Origin: Shinella lacus
GTDB taxonomy: Bacteria > Pseudomonadota > Alphaproteobacteria > Rhizobiales > Rhizobiaceae
NCBI RefSeq assembly: GCF_010994755.1
Contig: NZ_WHSB02000003.1
Span: 558,001 to 622,000, forward strand
Direction: 5' to 3'
Length of the DNA: 64,000 bases
The notes below the pieces were generated by a model that was not told the DNA's origin, made no database searches, and worked only from the letters and a program-made list of their open reading frames with translations. The number at the start of each line of letters is the position of its first letter. Within the stretch, counting starts at the first letter, position 1. Shown one piece after another: positions 52,894 to 61,858 of the stretch. The translations under genes and the position numbers were made by a program.

Positions 52894-53286
52894 TCAGGGC
52901 ATGTTCTTCATCATCTCGTGGGTCATCGGCATCATGTTCTGGTTGAGGTGATGCATGACCCAGAGGGAGCCGGCGAGCGCAATGCCGACGATGATCAGCG
53001 TGAAGATCAGCGCCATCATGGTCCAGCCGCCTTCCGAGCGCGGGTTCATGTGCAGGAAATAGACCATGTGCACGACGATCTGCACGACGCCAATGCCCAT
53101 GACGATGACGGCGGTGAGAAGCTTGCTGTCCAGCACGCCGGCCATGACGAGCCAAAAGGGAATGGCCGTCAGGATCACCGACAGGATGAAGCCGGTCATG
53201 TAGCCCTTGAACGAGCCGTGGCCGGCATCGTGTCCGTGGCTATGCGCGTGGTGGGTGTCAGCAGCGCTTTCGTGGTTCGGGCTCAT
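52894..53286 (-). CDS. cyoD: Cytochrome o ubiquinol oxidase subunit IV
   Basis: A 130-residue membrane protein with three helices (YMTGFILSVILTAIPFWLVM, VIVMGIGVVQIVVHMVYFLHM in parts, MMALIFTLIIVGIALAGSLW), as in CyoD. The N-terminus is unusually His-rich (THHAHSHGHDAGHG) and the end is Met-rich. The start overlaps the cyoC stop as ATGA. Confidence 0.93.
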   Translation of the reverse strand: MSPNHESAADTHHAHSHGHDAGHGSFKGYMTGFILSVILTAIPFWLVMAGVLDSKLLTAVIVMGIGVVQIVVHMVYFLHMNPRSEGGWTMMALIFTLIIVGIALAGSLWVMHHLNQNMMPMTHEMMKNMP

Positions 53287-53906
53287 CCGATCACTCCAAG
53301 GAGGTAGACGAAGGAGAAGACGCCGATCCAGATGACGTCGAGGAAGTGCCAGAACATCGACAGGCACATCAGGCGGCGGCGGTTTTCCGGGATCAGCCCA
53401 TGCCTGCCGACCTGCACCATCAGCGTGATCAGCCAGATGATGCCGAAGGTGACATGCAGGCCGTGCGTTCCGACCAGCGTGAAGAAGGACGACAGGAAGG
53501 CCGAGCGCGTCGGACCGGCACCTTCGTGGATCAGGTGGTAGAATTCGTAGAGTTCCAGCGCCAGGAAGATCGCGCCGAACACGCCTGTAATGCCGAGCCA
53601 GACCAGCGTCTCCATCTTGGCGTTGCGCTCCATCTGGAGCATGGCGAAGCCGTAGGTGATGGAGGAGAGCAGCAGCATCGCCGTGTTGATGGCGACGATG
53701 TTGAGGTCGAACAGATCGGCCGGCGACGGACCGGCCGCATAGTTGCGGCCGAGCACGCCGTGGGTGGCGAAGAGCACGGCGAAGATCAGGCAGTCGCTCA
53801 TCAGGTAGAGCCAGAAACCCAGCATGGTGCTGTTTTCCGGATGGTGGTCTTCCGTCAGGTAGAACTGCGGCTTTTCGTCGGTTTGCTGGACTTGGGTCGC
53901 GCTCAT
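53283..53906 (-). CDS. cyoC: Cytochrome o ubiquinol oxidase subunit III
   Basis: A 207-residue five-helix subunit III. FYLTEDHHPENSTMLGFWLY, MSDCLIFAVLFATH and FHLTHEGAG-like ELYEFYHLIHEGAGPTRSAF blocks plus LVGTHGLHVTFG and FWHFLDVIWIGVF are family signatures. It begins 3 bp after cyoB. Confidence 0.94.
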   Translation of the reverse strand: MSATQVQQTDEKPQFYLTEDHHPENSTMLGFWLYLMSDCLIFAVLFATHGVLGRNYAAGPSPADLFDLNIVAINTAMLLLSSITYGFAMLQMERNAKMETLVWLGITGVFGAIFLALELYEFYHLIHEGAGPTRSAFLSSFFTLVGTHGLHVTFGIIWLITLMVQVGRHGLIPENRRRLMCLSMFWHFLDVIWIGVFSFVYLLGVIG

Positions 53907-53909
53907 GGC

Positions 53910-55913
53910 TCAGGTCCGTTCTTGAAGCAGCTTGGAACGCGCGTCTTCGGTCGCCGCCACCGTTTCGGCGGGGATGAAGAAATCGCGATTGTAGTTGAAG
54001 GTATGGGCGATCGACACCGCGATGATGCCGATGAAGGACACGGCGACCAGCCACCACATGTACCAGATCATCGCGAAGGCGAGCACGACGCTGATGCCGG
54101 CGAGGATGACGCCCGTGCCGGTGTTCTTCGGCATGTGGATCGGCTTGAAGCCTTGGAGCGGACGCTCGTAGCCACGGCTCTTCATGTCGTACCAGCTGTC
54201 ATGGTCGTGCACGACGGGCGTGAAGGCGAAGTTGTAGTCCGGCGGCGGCGAGGACGTCGACCATTCGAGCGTGCGGCCGTCCCACGGATCGCCCGAGATC
54301 ACGCGCAGTTCGTCGCGTCGGAGGTAGCTCACCACGAGCTGGACGATGAAGGAGCCGATGCCGAGCGCGATCAGGCCGGCGCCGAAGGCGGCGATGATGA
54401 ACCAGATCTGCAGCGACGGGTCTTCGAACTGGCTGACGCGGCGGGTGACGCCCATCAGGCCGAGCACGTAGAGCGGCATGAAGGCGAAGAAGAAGCCGAT
54501 CTGCCAGAACCAGAAGGTCATCTTGCCCCAGAACGGATCGAGCTTGTAGCCGAAGGCCTTCGGCCACCAGTAGACGAGGCCCGCCATCAGCCCGAACAGC
54601 ACGCCGCCAATGATGACGTTGTGGAAGTGGGCGATCAGGAACAGCGAATTGTGCAGCACGAAATCGGCCGGCGGGATGGCCAGCATCACACCGGTCATCC
54701 CGCCGATGACGAAGGTGATCATGAAGCCGACCGTCCACAGCATCGGCACCTCGTAGCGGATTCGGCCGCGATACATGGTGAAGAGCCAGTTGAACATTTT
54801 TGCGCCCGTCGGGATCGAGATGATCATCGTGGTGATGCCGAAGAAGGCGTTGACCGAGGCGCCCGAGCCCATCGTGAAGAAGTGGTGCAGCCAGACGATG
54901 TAGGAGAGGATCATGATGACGCAGGTGGCGTAGACCATGGAGGCATAGCCGAACAGGCGCTTGCCGCAGAAGGTGGCGACCACCTCGGAGAAGATGCCGA
55001 AGGCCGGTAGCACGAGGATGTACACTTCCGGATGGCCCCAGATCCAGATGAGGTTGATATACATCATCGGATTGCCGCCGAGGTCGTTGGTGAAGAAGTT
55101 CGTGCCAACGTAGCGGTCGAGCGACAGCAGGGCGAGCGTCGCGGTCAGGATCGGGAAGGTCGCGACGATCAGGATGTTGGTGCAGAGCGAGGTCCAGGTG
55201 AAGACTGGCATCTTCATGAAGGTCATGCCAGGGGCGCGCATCTTCACGATGGTCGCGATCAGGTTGATGCCGGAGAGTGTCGTCCCCACACCGGCCACCT
55301 GAAGACCCCAGATATAATAATCGACGCCGACGCCGGGACTGTAGTCCACGCCGGAGAGCGGCGGATAGGCGAGCCAGCCGGTGCGTGCGAATTCACCGAC
55401 GAAGAGCGACATCATCACGATGATCGCACCGCCCGTGGTCATCCAGAAGGAGAAATTATTGAGGAAGGGGAAGGAGACGTCGCGGGCACCGATCTGGAGC
55501 GGCACGACATAGTTCATGAAGCCGGTGACGAAGGGCATCGCCACAAAGAAGATCATGATCACGCCATGCGCGGTGAAGATCTGGTCGTAGTGGTGCGGGT
55601 TGAGGTAACCCTCGTTGCCGTTGAAGGCGATCGCCTGCTGGATGCGCATCATGATCGCATCGGCAAAGCCGCGCAGAAGCATGACGATCGCCAGGATGAT
55701 GTACATGATGCCGATCTTCTTGTGATCGACGCTGGTGAACCACTCGTGCCAGAGATAGCCCCAGAGCTTGAACTTTGTGATGAGGCCGAGGAGCGCGATG
55801 CCGCCGAGCGCCACGACTGCGAAGGTCACGACGAGGATGGGCTCGTGATAGGGGATCGCCTCCCAGGTAAGCCGTCCGAAGATGAATTGCGTGAGGCTGA
55901 TGTCACCGAACAT
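53910..55913 (-). CDS. cyoB: Cytochrome o ubiquinol oxidase subunit I
   Basis: A 667-residue heme-copper oxidase subunit I with about 14-15 helices. It holds both hemes and copper [18 protein letters not shown] carries the cross-linked His-Tyr pair; [12 protein letters not shown] has the copper-B histidines; [13 protein letters not shown] has the high-spin and low-spin heme histidines. The quinol-binding residues are not resolved by eye. It oxidises ubiquinol and pumps protons. 101 bp separate it from cyoA; that gap has a short GC hairpin at 55938-55953. Confidence 0.96.
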   Translation of the reverse strand: MFGDISLTQFIFGRLTWEAIPYHEPILVVTFAVVALGGIALLGLITKFKLWGYLWHEWFTSVDHKKIGIMYIILAIVMLLRGFADAIMMRIQQAIAFNGNEGYLNPHHYDQIFTAHGVIMIFFVAMPFVTGFMNYVVPLQIGARDVSFPFLNNFSFWMTTGGAIIVMMSLFVGEFARTGWLAYPPLSGVDYSPGVGVDYYIWGLQVAGVGTTLSGINLIATIVKMRAPGMTFMKMPVFTWTSLCTNILIVATFPILTATLALLSLDRYVGTNFFTNDLGGNPMMYINLIWIWGHPEVYILVLPAFGIFSEVVATFCGKRLFGYASMVYATCVIMILSYIVWLHHFFTMGSGASVNAFFGITTMIISIPTGAKMFNWLFTMYRGRIRYEVPMLWTVGFMITFVIGGMTGVMLAIPPADFVLHNSLFLIAHFHNVIIGGVLFGLMAGLVYWWPKAFGYKLDPFWGKMTFWFWQIGFFFAFMPLYVLGLMGVTRRVSQFEDPSLQIWFIIAAFGAGLIALGIGSFIVQLVVSYLRRDELRVISGDPWDGRTLEWSTSSPPPDYNFAFTPVVHDHDSWYDMKSRGYERPLQGFKPIHMPKNTGTGVILAGISVVLAFAMIWYMWWLVAVSFIGIIAVSIAHTFNYNRDFFIPAETVAATEDARSKLLQERT

Positions 55914-55937
55914 GGGTTGTCCAATATCTTTCGAATG

Positions 55938-55953
55938 CGAGCCCCAGGGCTCG
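55938..55953 (-). other. Short stem-loop between cyoA and cyoB
   Basis: CGAGCCC-CA-GGGCTCG gives 7-bp arms inside the 101-bp cyoA-cyoB spacer. It may adjust relative subunit expression. Confidence 0.35.
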
Positions 55954-56014
55954 TGAGGGCCGCTCGTGAGGTCTCTCAGCGCCCGCTAGACCCGGCGAGC
56001 GCGGTGAGGTCCCG

Positions 56015-57118
56015 TTACATCTTGTGCATGTCGTGGTTCATCGTGGCCGGCTCCTCCTGCCGCTCCTCGACGCCCTCTGCCGGCTCTTCGCTACGCGCGG
56101 GGTTGCCGGTTTCCGGGAAGGTGGCGCCGGGCGTCTCCTCTGACGCATGGCGGTTGTCGTGCTCCAGCTTCGCCCGGTTCTCATGGCTCTCGACGCCAGC
56201 GCCGCCCATCATGTCGATATGCATCATGTCCTTCATGCACATCTGGCCGGGGCGTGCGCACATGTTGAGCACCGCCTCGTAGAGCCCGTCCTCGACGGTG
56301 GCGTAGTAGCGGACCGGTTCCTTGATGCTCGGCTTTTCGAGCTTCAGGTAGGCGTCGCGGTTGAGCATCGTGCCGTTCTGCTTCACCCGGGCGACCCAGG
56401 CGTCGAAGCCCGCCTGGTCGACGCCATGGAACTTGAAGCGCATGTGGGAGAAGCCATCGCCGCTGTAATTGGACGACAGGCCTTCATATTCGCCGGGCTT
56501 GTTGATGACGGCGTGCAGCCGGGTCTGCATGCCCGGCATCGTGTAGATCATGCCGGCGAGCGCGGGCACGTAGAACGAGTTCATCACCGACGAGGCGGTG
56601 AGCTTGAAATTGATCGGCACGTCGACAGGGGCGGCCATCTCGTTGACCGTGGCGATGCCGTAGTCCGGATAGAAGAACAGCCATTTCCAGTCGAGCGCCA
56701 CGACCTCCACATTGATCGGCTTCACCTCTTCGGTGACGGGCCGCGCGGCATCGATCCGGTCGAGCGGACGGTAGGGGTCGAGCTTGTGGGTGCTGACCCA
56801 GGTGATCGCGCCGAGCGCGATGATGATGGCGAGCGGCGCCGACCAGATGATGACTTCGAGGCCCGTCGAGTGGTGCCATTCCGGATCGTACTTGGCGGCC
56901 GTATTCGACTGGCGGTAGTGCCAGGCGAAATAGAGCGTCAGGCAGATGACGGGGATGATGATGATCAGCATCAAGAAGGTCGAGATGACGATCAGGTCCC
57001 GCTGCTGCGCCGCGATATCGCCGGAGGGCGACATGACGACCATGTTGCACCCCGAAAGCGTCGCGAGCATCAGCGTGAATAGGATCGATCGTCTGGCTAA
57101 ACTGAATGGCTTCGGCAT
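56015..57118 (-). CDS. cyoA: Cytochrome o ubiquinol oxidase subunit II
   Basis: A 367-residue lipoprotein-type subunit II. The signal peptide ends in LATLSGC, a lipobox with the cysteine to be acylated. Two membrane helices follow, then a cupredoxin domain (WKWLFFYPDYGIATVNE, MNSFYVPALAGMIYTMPGM) that lacks the CuA cysteine pair, as expected for a quinol oxidase. The C-terminus is a long Met/His/Cys-rich tail, with CARPGQMCMKDMMHIDMM and HDMHKM at the end. The ATG at 57118 follows GAGGCCGAA; the longer reading from 57169 is not supported. It is the first gene of cyoABCD. Confidence 0.94.
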   Translation of the reverse strand: MPKPFSLARRSILFTLMLATLSGCNMVVMSPSGDIAAQQRDLIVISTFLMLIIIIPVICLTLYFAWHYRQSNTAAKYDPEWHHSTGLEVIIWSAPLAIIIALGAITWVSTHKLDPYRPLDRIDAARPVTEEVKPINVEVVALDWKWLFFYPDYGIATVNEMAAPVDVPINFKLTASSVMNSFYVPALAGMIYTMPGMQTRLHAVINKPGEYEGLSSNYSGDGFSHMRFKFHGVDQAGFDAWVARVKQNGTMLNRDAYLKLEKPSIKEPVRYYATVEDGLYEAVLNMCARPGQMCMKDMMHIDMMGGAGVESHENRAKLEHDNRHASEETPGATFPETGNPARSEEPAEGVEERQEEPATMNHDMHKM

Positions 57119-57383
57119 TTCGGCCTCAACTTGTGTTCTGTCTAGTCGGCAATAGGCGGGTGCGGCCACGCTTGAAAATGAGGTCGTTCGTCGCAGCGCA
57201 GCATTCTGTCGCAGTAGGCTAGTGAAGTTGGGGCTTTCTGTCGATGCGCGTTTGTACTAGCCCAATAGAAATGTTTGTTGTCAATTGAGGCCGGCTCGCG
57301 GGCTTTCTGCGTCTTGTCCTTGATATCGGGCGCCGATTGGTCAACATTCTAACGACATGACGCAAATCCCCGTGGAGAAGTTC

Positions 57384-58709
57384 ATGAGCTCGGCCAGCAA
57401 CCCCACATCGTCCGGTCTCGAGCGAGACGCCCGCCGCATGCATGACGACGACAAGCCGCTGTCGCCGGGCAGCGTCGCCATCGGCGTGGTGATCGGCCGG
57501 ACCTCGGAATTCTTCGACTTCTTCGTCTACGGCCTCGGCTCCATCCTCGTCTTCCCGAAGCTCATCTTTCCGTTCGCGCCCAATCCGGTCGCCGCGACCC
57601 TGATGTCTTTCGCGCTGTTCCCGCTGGCCTTTCTCTCTCGCCCTGTGGGCTCCTTCGTCTTCATGTGGATCGACCGCAACTATGGCCGCGGCACCAAGCT
57701 GACGGTCGCGCTGGTCATCCTCGGCGGCTCGACCGCGTCGATCGCCTTCCTGCCCGGCTACGAGACGCTCGGATACTGGGCCGTGGCGCTGCTGGCGCTG
57801 TTCCGGCTGGGCCAGGGTTTTGCGCTGGGCGGCGCGTGGGACGGCCTCGCCTCGCTGTTGAACCTCAGCGCGCCGCCGAATCGCCGCGGCTGGTATGCTA
57901 TGATCCCGCAGCTCGGCGCGCCGATCGGCTTTGCGCTGGCGAGCATCCTCTTCGGCTACATGGTTTCCAGCCTTTCCGAAGCCGATTTCCTCGCCTGGGG
58001 CTGGCGTTATCCCTTCTTCGTCGCCTTCGCGATCAACGTCGTGGCGCTCTTCGCGCGCCTGCGCATCGTTGCCAGCAAGGAATTCGGCGCGGCGATGGAA
58101 GCGCAGGAATTGCAGGCCCGGCCGATCTTCGAGATGCTCAGCAAACACAGCATGGACGTGGTGCTCGGCGCCTTCGTGCCGCTCGCGAGCTTCGCGATGT
58201 TCCACCTCGTCACCATCTTCCCGCTGAGCTGGATCACGCTCTTCGGCGGTCAGTCGGCGGCACAGTTCCTCTGGGTGCAGGTCGCGGGCGCGGCACTCGG
58301 CGCCGTCGGCATCGTGCTGTCCGGCTTCATCGCCGACCGTATCGGCCGGCGCAACGAACTGATGCTCGGCGCGATCCTGATCGCGATCTTCAGCTTTTCC
58401 GCGCCGTTCCTGCTCGATGCCGGCGGCAAGGGCCAGGATGCCTATATCCTGATCGGCTTCTTCATCCTCGGCCTTACTTTCGGCCAGTCCTCCGGCGCCG
58501 TCTCCTCGCGCTTCACGCAATACTACCGTTATACCGGTGCCGCCCTCACCTCAGACCTCGCCTGGCTTCTCGGCGCCGGCTTCGCGCCGCTCGTGGCACT
58601 CGGCCTCGCCAGCAGCTTCGGCATCATCTTCATCGGCGGCTACCTGATCTCCGGCGCGATCTGCACGATTGCGGCGCTCACGCTGACACGGGCACTCGAC
58701 CAGCACTGA
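57384..58709 (+). CDS. MFS transporter, metabolite:H+ symporter-like
   Basis: A 441-residue permease with about 12 hydrophobic segments. SEFFDFFVYGLGSILVFP, RPVGSFVFMWIDRNYGRGTKL in parts and GFIADRIGRRNELMLG are typical of the MHS branch, which takes up organic acids, betaine or shikimate with protons. I chose the ATG at 57384, after GTGGAGAAGTTC, over one at 57357. The 265 bp upstream, shared with cyoA, hold no gene. Its substrate is unknown. Confidence 0.87.
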   Translation: MSSASNPTSSGLERDARRMHDDDKPLSPGSVAIGVVIGRTSEFFDFFVYGLGSILVFPKLIFPFAPNPVAATLMSFALFPLAFLSRPVGSFVFMWIDRNYGRGTKLTVALVILGGSTASIAFLPGYETLGYWAVALLALFRLGQGFALGGAWDGLASLLNLSAPPNRRGWYAMIPQLGAPIGFALASILFGYMVSSLSEADFLAWGWRYPFFVAFAINVVALFARLRIVASKEFGAAMEAQELQARPIFEMLSKHSMDVVLGAFVPLASFAMFHLVTIFPLSWITLFGGQSAAQFLWVQVAGAALGAVGIVLSGFIADRIGRRNELMLGAILIAIFSFSAPFLLDAGGKGQDAYILIGFFILGLTFGQSSGAVSSRFTQYYRYTGAALTSDLAWLLGAGFAPLVALGLASSFGIIFIGGYLISGAICTIAALTLTRALDQH

Positions 58710-58731
58710 GGGGCTTGAGGGCCTCCGGCTG

Positions 58732-59130
58732 CTACTCGGCCGGTGCGGGCTGCTCCGCTTCGCCGGCGGGCTCGACCGGCGCTTCGGCCGGCACCTCCGG
58801 ATTGCCCTCCGCCCGGTCGCGGTGGAGCGCTGCGCGAGCGAGCAGCATCAGCGTCACCGGCGTGGTGACCGTCACGAAGATGCCGATCAGGATTTCATGC
58901 ACGACGAGCCGCGTGGAAAGCACGGTGAAGAAGATCATCGAGGCCATGACGATGCCGCCGGTGCCCCAGCTCGTGCCGAGTGTGGGCGCATGGATGCGTT
59001 CGTAGAAGGTCGGCAGGCGGGTGAAGCCGATCGTGCCGATCAGCGTGAGGCCTGCGCCGATGACCAGGAAGAAGGAGACGGCGAGTGCGGCCCAGGCCGG
59101 CAGGTCGCCCGCATGTTCGATCGTGCTCAT
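58732..59130 (-). CDS. phaG: Pha/Mrp K+(Na+)/H+ antiporter subunit G
   Basis: A 132-residue subunit with three helices. [32 protein letters not shown] in pieces is the MnhG signature, and the C-terminus is a Pro/Ala/Glu-rich tail. Last gene of the operon, overlapping phaF by 4 bases. It converges with the MFS gene. Confidence 0.92.
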   Translation of the reverse strand: MSTIEHAGDLPAWAALAVSFFLVIGAGLTLIGTIGFTRLPTFYERIHAPTLGTSWGTGGIVMASMIFFTVLSTRLVVHEILIGIFVTVTTPVTLMLLARAALHRDRAEGNPEVPAEAPVEPAGEAEQPAPAE

Positions 59131-59408
59131 TCGACCACCTCCCCGCGCATCAGGAATTTGGCGAGCGCCACCGTCGCGACGAAGCCGAGCATGCCGATGA
59201 CCAGCGACGCCTCGAAATAGATGACCTTGCCGGTGCGGATGCCGAAGACCATCAGCAGCAGCATCGAGTTGACGTAAAGCGTGTCGAGCGCCAGCACACG
59301 GTCCTGCGCGCGTGGCCCCCGTGACATGCGTATCGCGGCGAGCGCCATGGCGAGCGCGAGCATGATTTGCGCGATGGTGACGGACCAGGCGAGGATCATG
59401 TGGCTCAT
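59127..59408 (-). CDS. phaF: Pha/Mrp antiporter subunit F
   Basis: A 93-residue three-helix subunit. [22 protein letters not shown] in pieces is the MnhF signature. I chose the ATG at 59408, which overlaps the phaE stop; the longer opening belongs to another frame use. Confidence 0.92.
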   Translation of the reverse strand: MSHMILAWSVTIAQIMLALAMALAAIRMSRGPRAQDRVLALDTLYVNSMLLLMVFGIRTGKVIYFEASLVIGMLGFVATVALAKFLMRGEVVE

Positions 59409-59881
59409 TCGAAAATCTCCATCAGCAGCGCTTCGTAGCGCGTCTTGATCAGCACCCGCCATTCCTCCTCGTCGACGAGGTCGAGTACGTGGATCAGCAC
59501 GGTCCTGTTCAAGGAATTGTATTCGAGCCAGGCGGTGCCCGGCGTGCTCGTCACCACCACGGCGAGCACGGCGAGCGCCGTCGGGTTTTCGAGGTCGAGC
59601 GGCACGGTCATGAAGCCGGACTTGTGGCTGCGCTTGCCGCCCGTCAGCAGGATCGAGGCGACGGCGATGTTCGAGCGCAGGATATCGTAGAGCACGATGC
59701 CGACGAGTTTGGGCAGCAGATACCATTTGTTCAGGCGCGGCTTAGCGGGCCGGAGCGATGCCATGCCCCAGGAGGCGAGCACGGCGACGATGCAGCCGAG
59801 GATGAACTGGCCGATCGTGAAGCCGTTGAGGGCCAGCCACATGAGGACGAGCGAGGCGCTGAGGAGCGGATAGGGCAGCAT
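59405..59881 (-). CDS. phaE: Pha/Mrp antiporter subunit E
   Basis: A 158-residue subunit. An N-terminal pair of helices precedes [24 protein letters not shown], here in two parts, and the late [22 protein letters not shown] block typical of MnhE. It follows phaD by 1 bp. Confidence 0.92.
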   Translation of the reverse strand: MLPYPLLSASLVLMWLALNGFTIGQFILGCIVAVLASWGMASLRPAKPRLNKWYLLPKLVGIVLYDILRSNIAVASILLTGGKRSHKSGFMTVPLDLENPTALAVLAVVVTSTPGTAWLEYNSLNRTVLIHVLDLVDEEEWRVLIKTRYEALLMEIFE

Positions 59882-59882
59882 G

Positions 59883-61523
59883 TCAGAGCCCTCCCCCGCC
59901 GTCCGGCCCGCTCGCCTCCGCCACGCCGGCGCGCCGCGCGTTTATCACGGCGTCGATATAGGTGGCCGGCTGCTGCAGGTTGCGCACCGTCTCCTCCATG
60001 TAGGTCATCGCCGGGCCGGCCTTGATCGTTAGCGTCAGCGTCAGCGCGATGAGCAGCATGACCGGCGCCATTTCCATGACGAGCACGCGCGGCACGGTGC
60101 CTTCCATGGAGGCCCAGAAGGTGCGGATACCGGCGCGGGTCATCGAGATGAGTGCCGCGAGGCCCGACAGGATGAGCAGGCCGACGATCCACCAGACGGA
60201 GGCGGAGATCGGTCCCTCCTGGGCGTTCATGCCGATCATGCCGGTGAGCATGGCGAACTTCGCGACGAAGCCGGAGAGCGGCGGCAGGCCGGACAGCAGG
60301 ATGCCGCAGGCGGCAAAGCAGATGCCGAGCACGGCGATCGTTCCCGGCATGGTGATGCCGACCTCGACCTCCCGCTCCTCCTCGTCCGCATCGCCATAGG
60401 CCTCCATGGTGACCGCGAGAACCGAGGCGCCGGCATCCTGCCCGCGTTCCACGAGTTCGATCAGCATGAAGAAGGCGCAGATCGTCATCGTCGAACTGAC
60501 CATGTAGAAGAGCGCACCGGCCGTGACCTGACCGTTGCTGAGGCCGAGCACCGCGAGCAGCGTACCGGAGGAGACGAGCACGGAGTAACTCGCGAGCCGC
60601 CCGAGCGCCTGTGAGGCGAGCACCCCGATCGTGCCGAAGGCGATGGTCGCCATGCCACCGTAAAGCAGCACGTTGAGCCCGAGGCCGGCGGATTCGCCCT
60701 GCCCGAAGACCAGCAGCGACAGGCGCAGGATGACGTAGATGCCGACCTTGCTCATTATGGCGAAGATACCGGCGACGGGCGCGGTCGCGGCGCTGTAGGC
60801 GCCGGGCAGCCAGAAGTTCAGCGGCCACATGCCGGCCTTGATGAGGAAGACGATGCCGAGAATGCCGGCGCCCGCCTCCAGCAGCATGCGCCGCTCGCCC
60901 TCGATCTCGCCGATGCGCACGGCGAGATCCGCCATGTTGAGCGTGCCGGCCGAGCCGTAGATGGCGCTGACGCCGATCAGGAAGCAGAGCGCGGCCGCAA
61001 GATTGACCGCGATGTAGTGCATGCCGGCCTTGACGCGCATGGAGCCGGAGCCGTGCATCAGCAGGCCGTAGGAGGCGGCGAGCATCACCTCGAAGAAGAC
61101 GAAGAGGTTGAACAGGTCGCCGGTGAGGAACGCGCCGTTGAGGCCCATCAGCAGGAGCTGGAACAGCGTGTGGAAATGCGCGCCGGCCGCATGCCAGCGG
61201 GCGAGTGCGAAAACCAGCGCCGGAATGGCAAGGATCGAGGTCAGCACCAGCATCAGCGCCGAGAGGCGGTCGACCACCAGCACGATGCCAAAGGGGGCCG
61301 GCCAGTTGCCGAGCAGGTAGACGCCCTCGAAGCCGCCTTCGCCGCTGCCGCCATTTGCCAGCCGGAACAGAGTGATGGCGACGGCGGCGAGCGCCAGGCA
61401 CGAGACGACGCTGATCATCGCTTTGACGACACGCTCGCGCTCGTCGAAAAACAGGAGGAGCGCGCCCGCGACAAGCGGGATGAGGATCGGCGCGATGATG
61501 AGATGTTGCTGCCAACCGCTCAT
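59883..61523 (-). CDS. phaD: Pha/Mrp antiporter subunit D (NuoN-like)
   Basis: A 546-residue membrane protein with about 14 helices, related to the NADH dehydrogenase proton-pumping subunits ND2/ND4. NLFVFFEVMLAASYGLLMHG and LIKAGMWPLNFWLPGAYSAA carry the conserved acidic and lysine residues of the channel. The start overlaps phaC by 4 bases. Confidence 0.94.
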   Translation of the reverse strand: MSGWQQHLIIAPILIPLVAGALLLFFDERERVVKAMISVVSCLALAAVAITLFRLANGGSGEGGFEGVYLLGNWPAPFGIVLVVDRLSALMLVLTSILAIPALVFALARWHAAGAHFHTLFQLLLMGLNGAFLTGDLFNLFVFFEVMLAASYGLLMHGSGSMRVKAGMHYIAVNLAAALCFLIGVSAIYGSAGTLNMADLAVRIGEIEGERRMLLEAGAGILGIVFLIKAGMWPLNFWLPGAYSAATAPVAGIFAIMSKVGIYVILRLSLLVFGQGESAGLGLNVLLYGGMATIAFGTIGVLASQALGRLASYSVLVSSGTLLAVLGLSNGQVTAGALFYMVSSTMTICAFFMLIELVERGQDAGASVLAVTMEAYGDADEEEREVEVGITMPGTIAVLGICFAACGILLSGLPPLSGFVAKFAMLTGMIGMNAQEGPISASVWWIVGLLILSGLAALISMTRAGIRTFWASMEGTVPRVLVMEMAPVMLLIALTLTLTIKAGPAMTYMEETVRNLQQPATYIDAVINARRAGVAEASGPDGGGGL

Positions 61524-61858
61524 TTCGGCTGCTCCCTGCCATCGACATGGTCGGTACCGGTGAGGCCGCGGGCGGCGAGCAGCACGACGAGGAAGAGTGC
61601 CGTCGTGGCAAAGCCGATGACGATGGCAGTCAGCACCAGGGCGTGCGGCACAGGATCGGTGAGCGTCGAGATGTCGATGCCCTCGCCGAGCAGCGGTGCG
61701 GCATTGGACTTCACGCCGCCGACGCCAAAGATGAAGAGGTTGACGGCATAGGAGAGCAGCGAGAGACCGATGATGACCTGGTAGGTGCGCGGGCGCAGGA
61801 TGAGCCAGACGCCCGAGCCGGTCATGACGCCGATGCCGATTGCGAGAACGAGTTCCAT
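61520..61858 (-). CDS. phaC: Pha/Mrp antiporter subunit C (NuoK-like)
   Basis: A 112-residue three-helix subunit related to NuoK. YQVIIGLSLLSYAVNLFIF and LTDPVPHALVLTAIVIGFATTA in parts match MnhC/PhaC. The start shares a base overlap (TGATG) with the phaA/B stop. Confidence 0.93.
   Translation of the reverse strand: MELVLAIGIGVMTGSGVWLILRPRTYQVIIGLSLLSYAVNLFIFGVGGVKSNAAPLLGEGIDISTLTDPVPHALVLTAIVIGFATTALFLVVLLAARGLTGTDHVDGREQPK

Noticed and set aside
53346-55010. 554-codon plus-strand frame opposite cyoB and cyoC
   Set aside because: Composition of His/Asp/Glu/Arg runs is the usual antisense image of membrane-protein codons.
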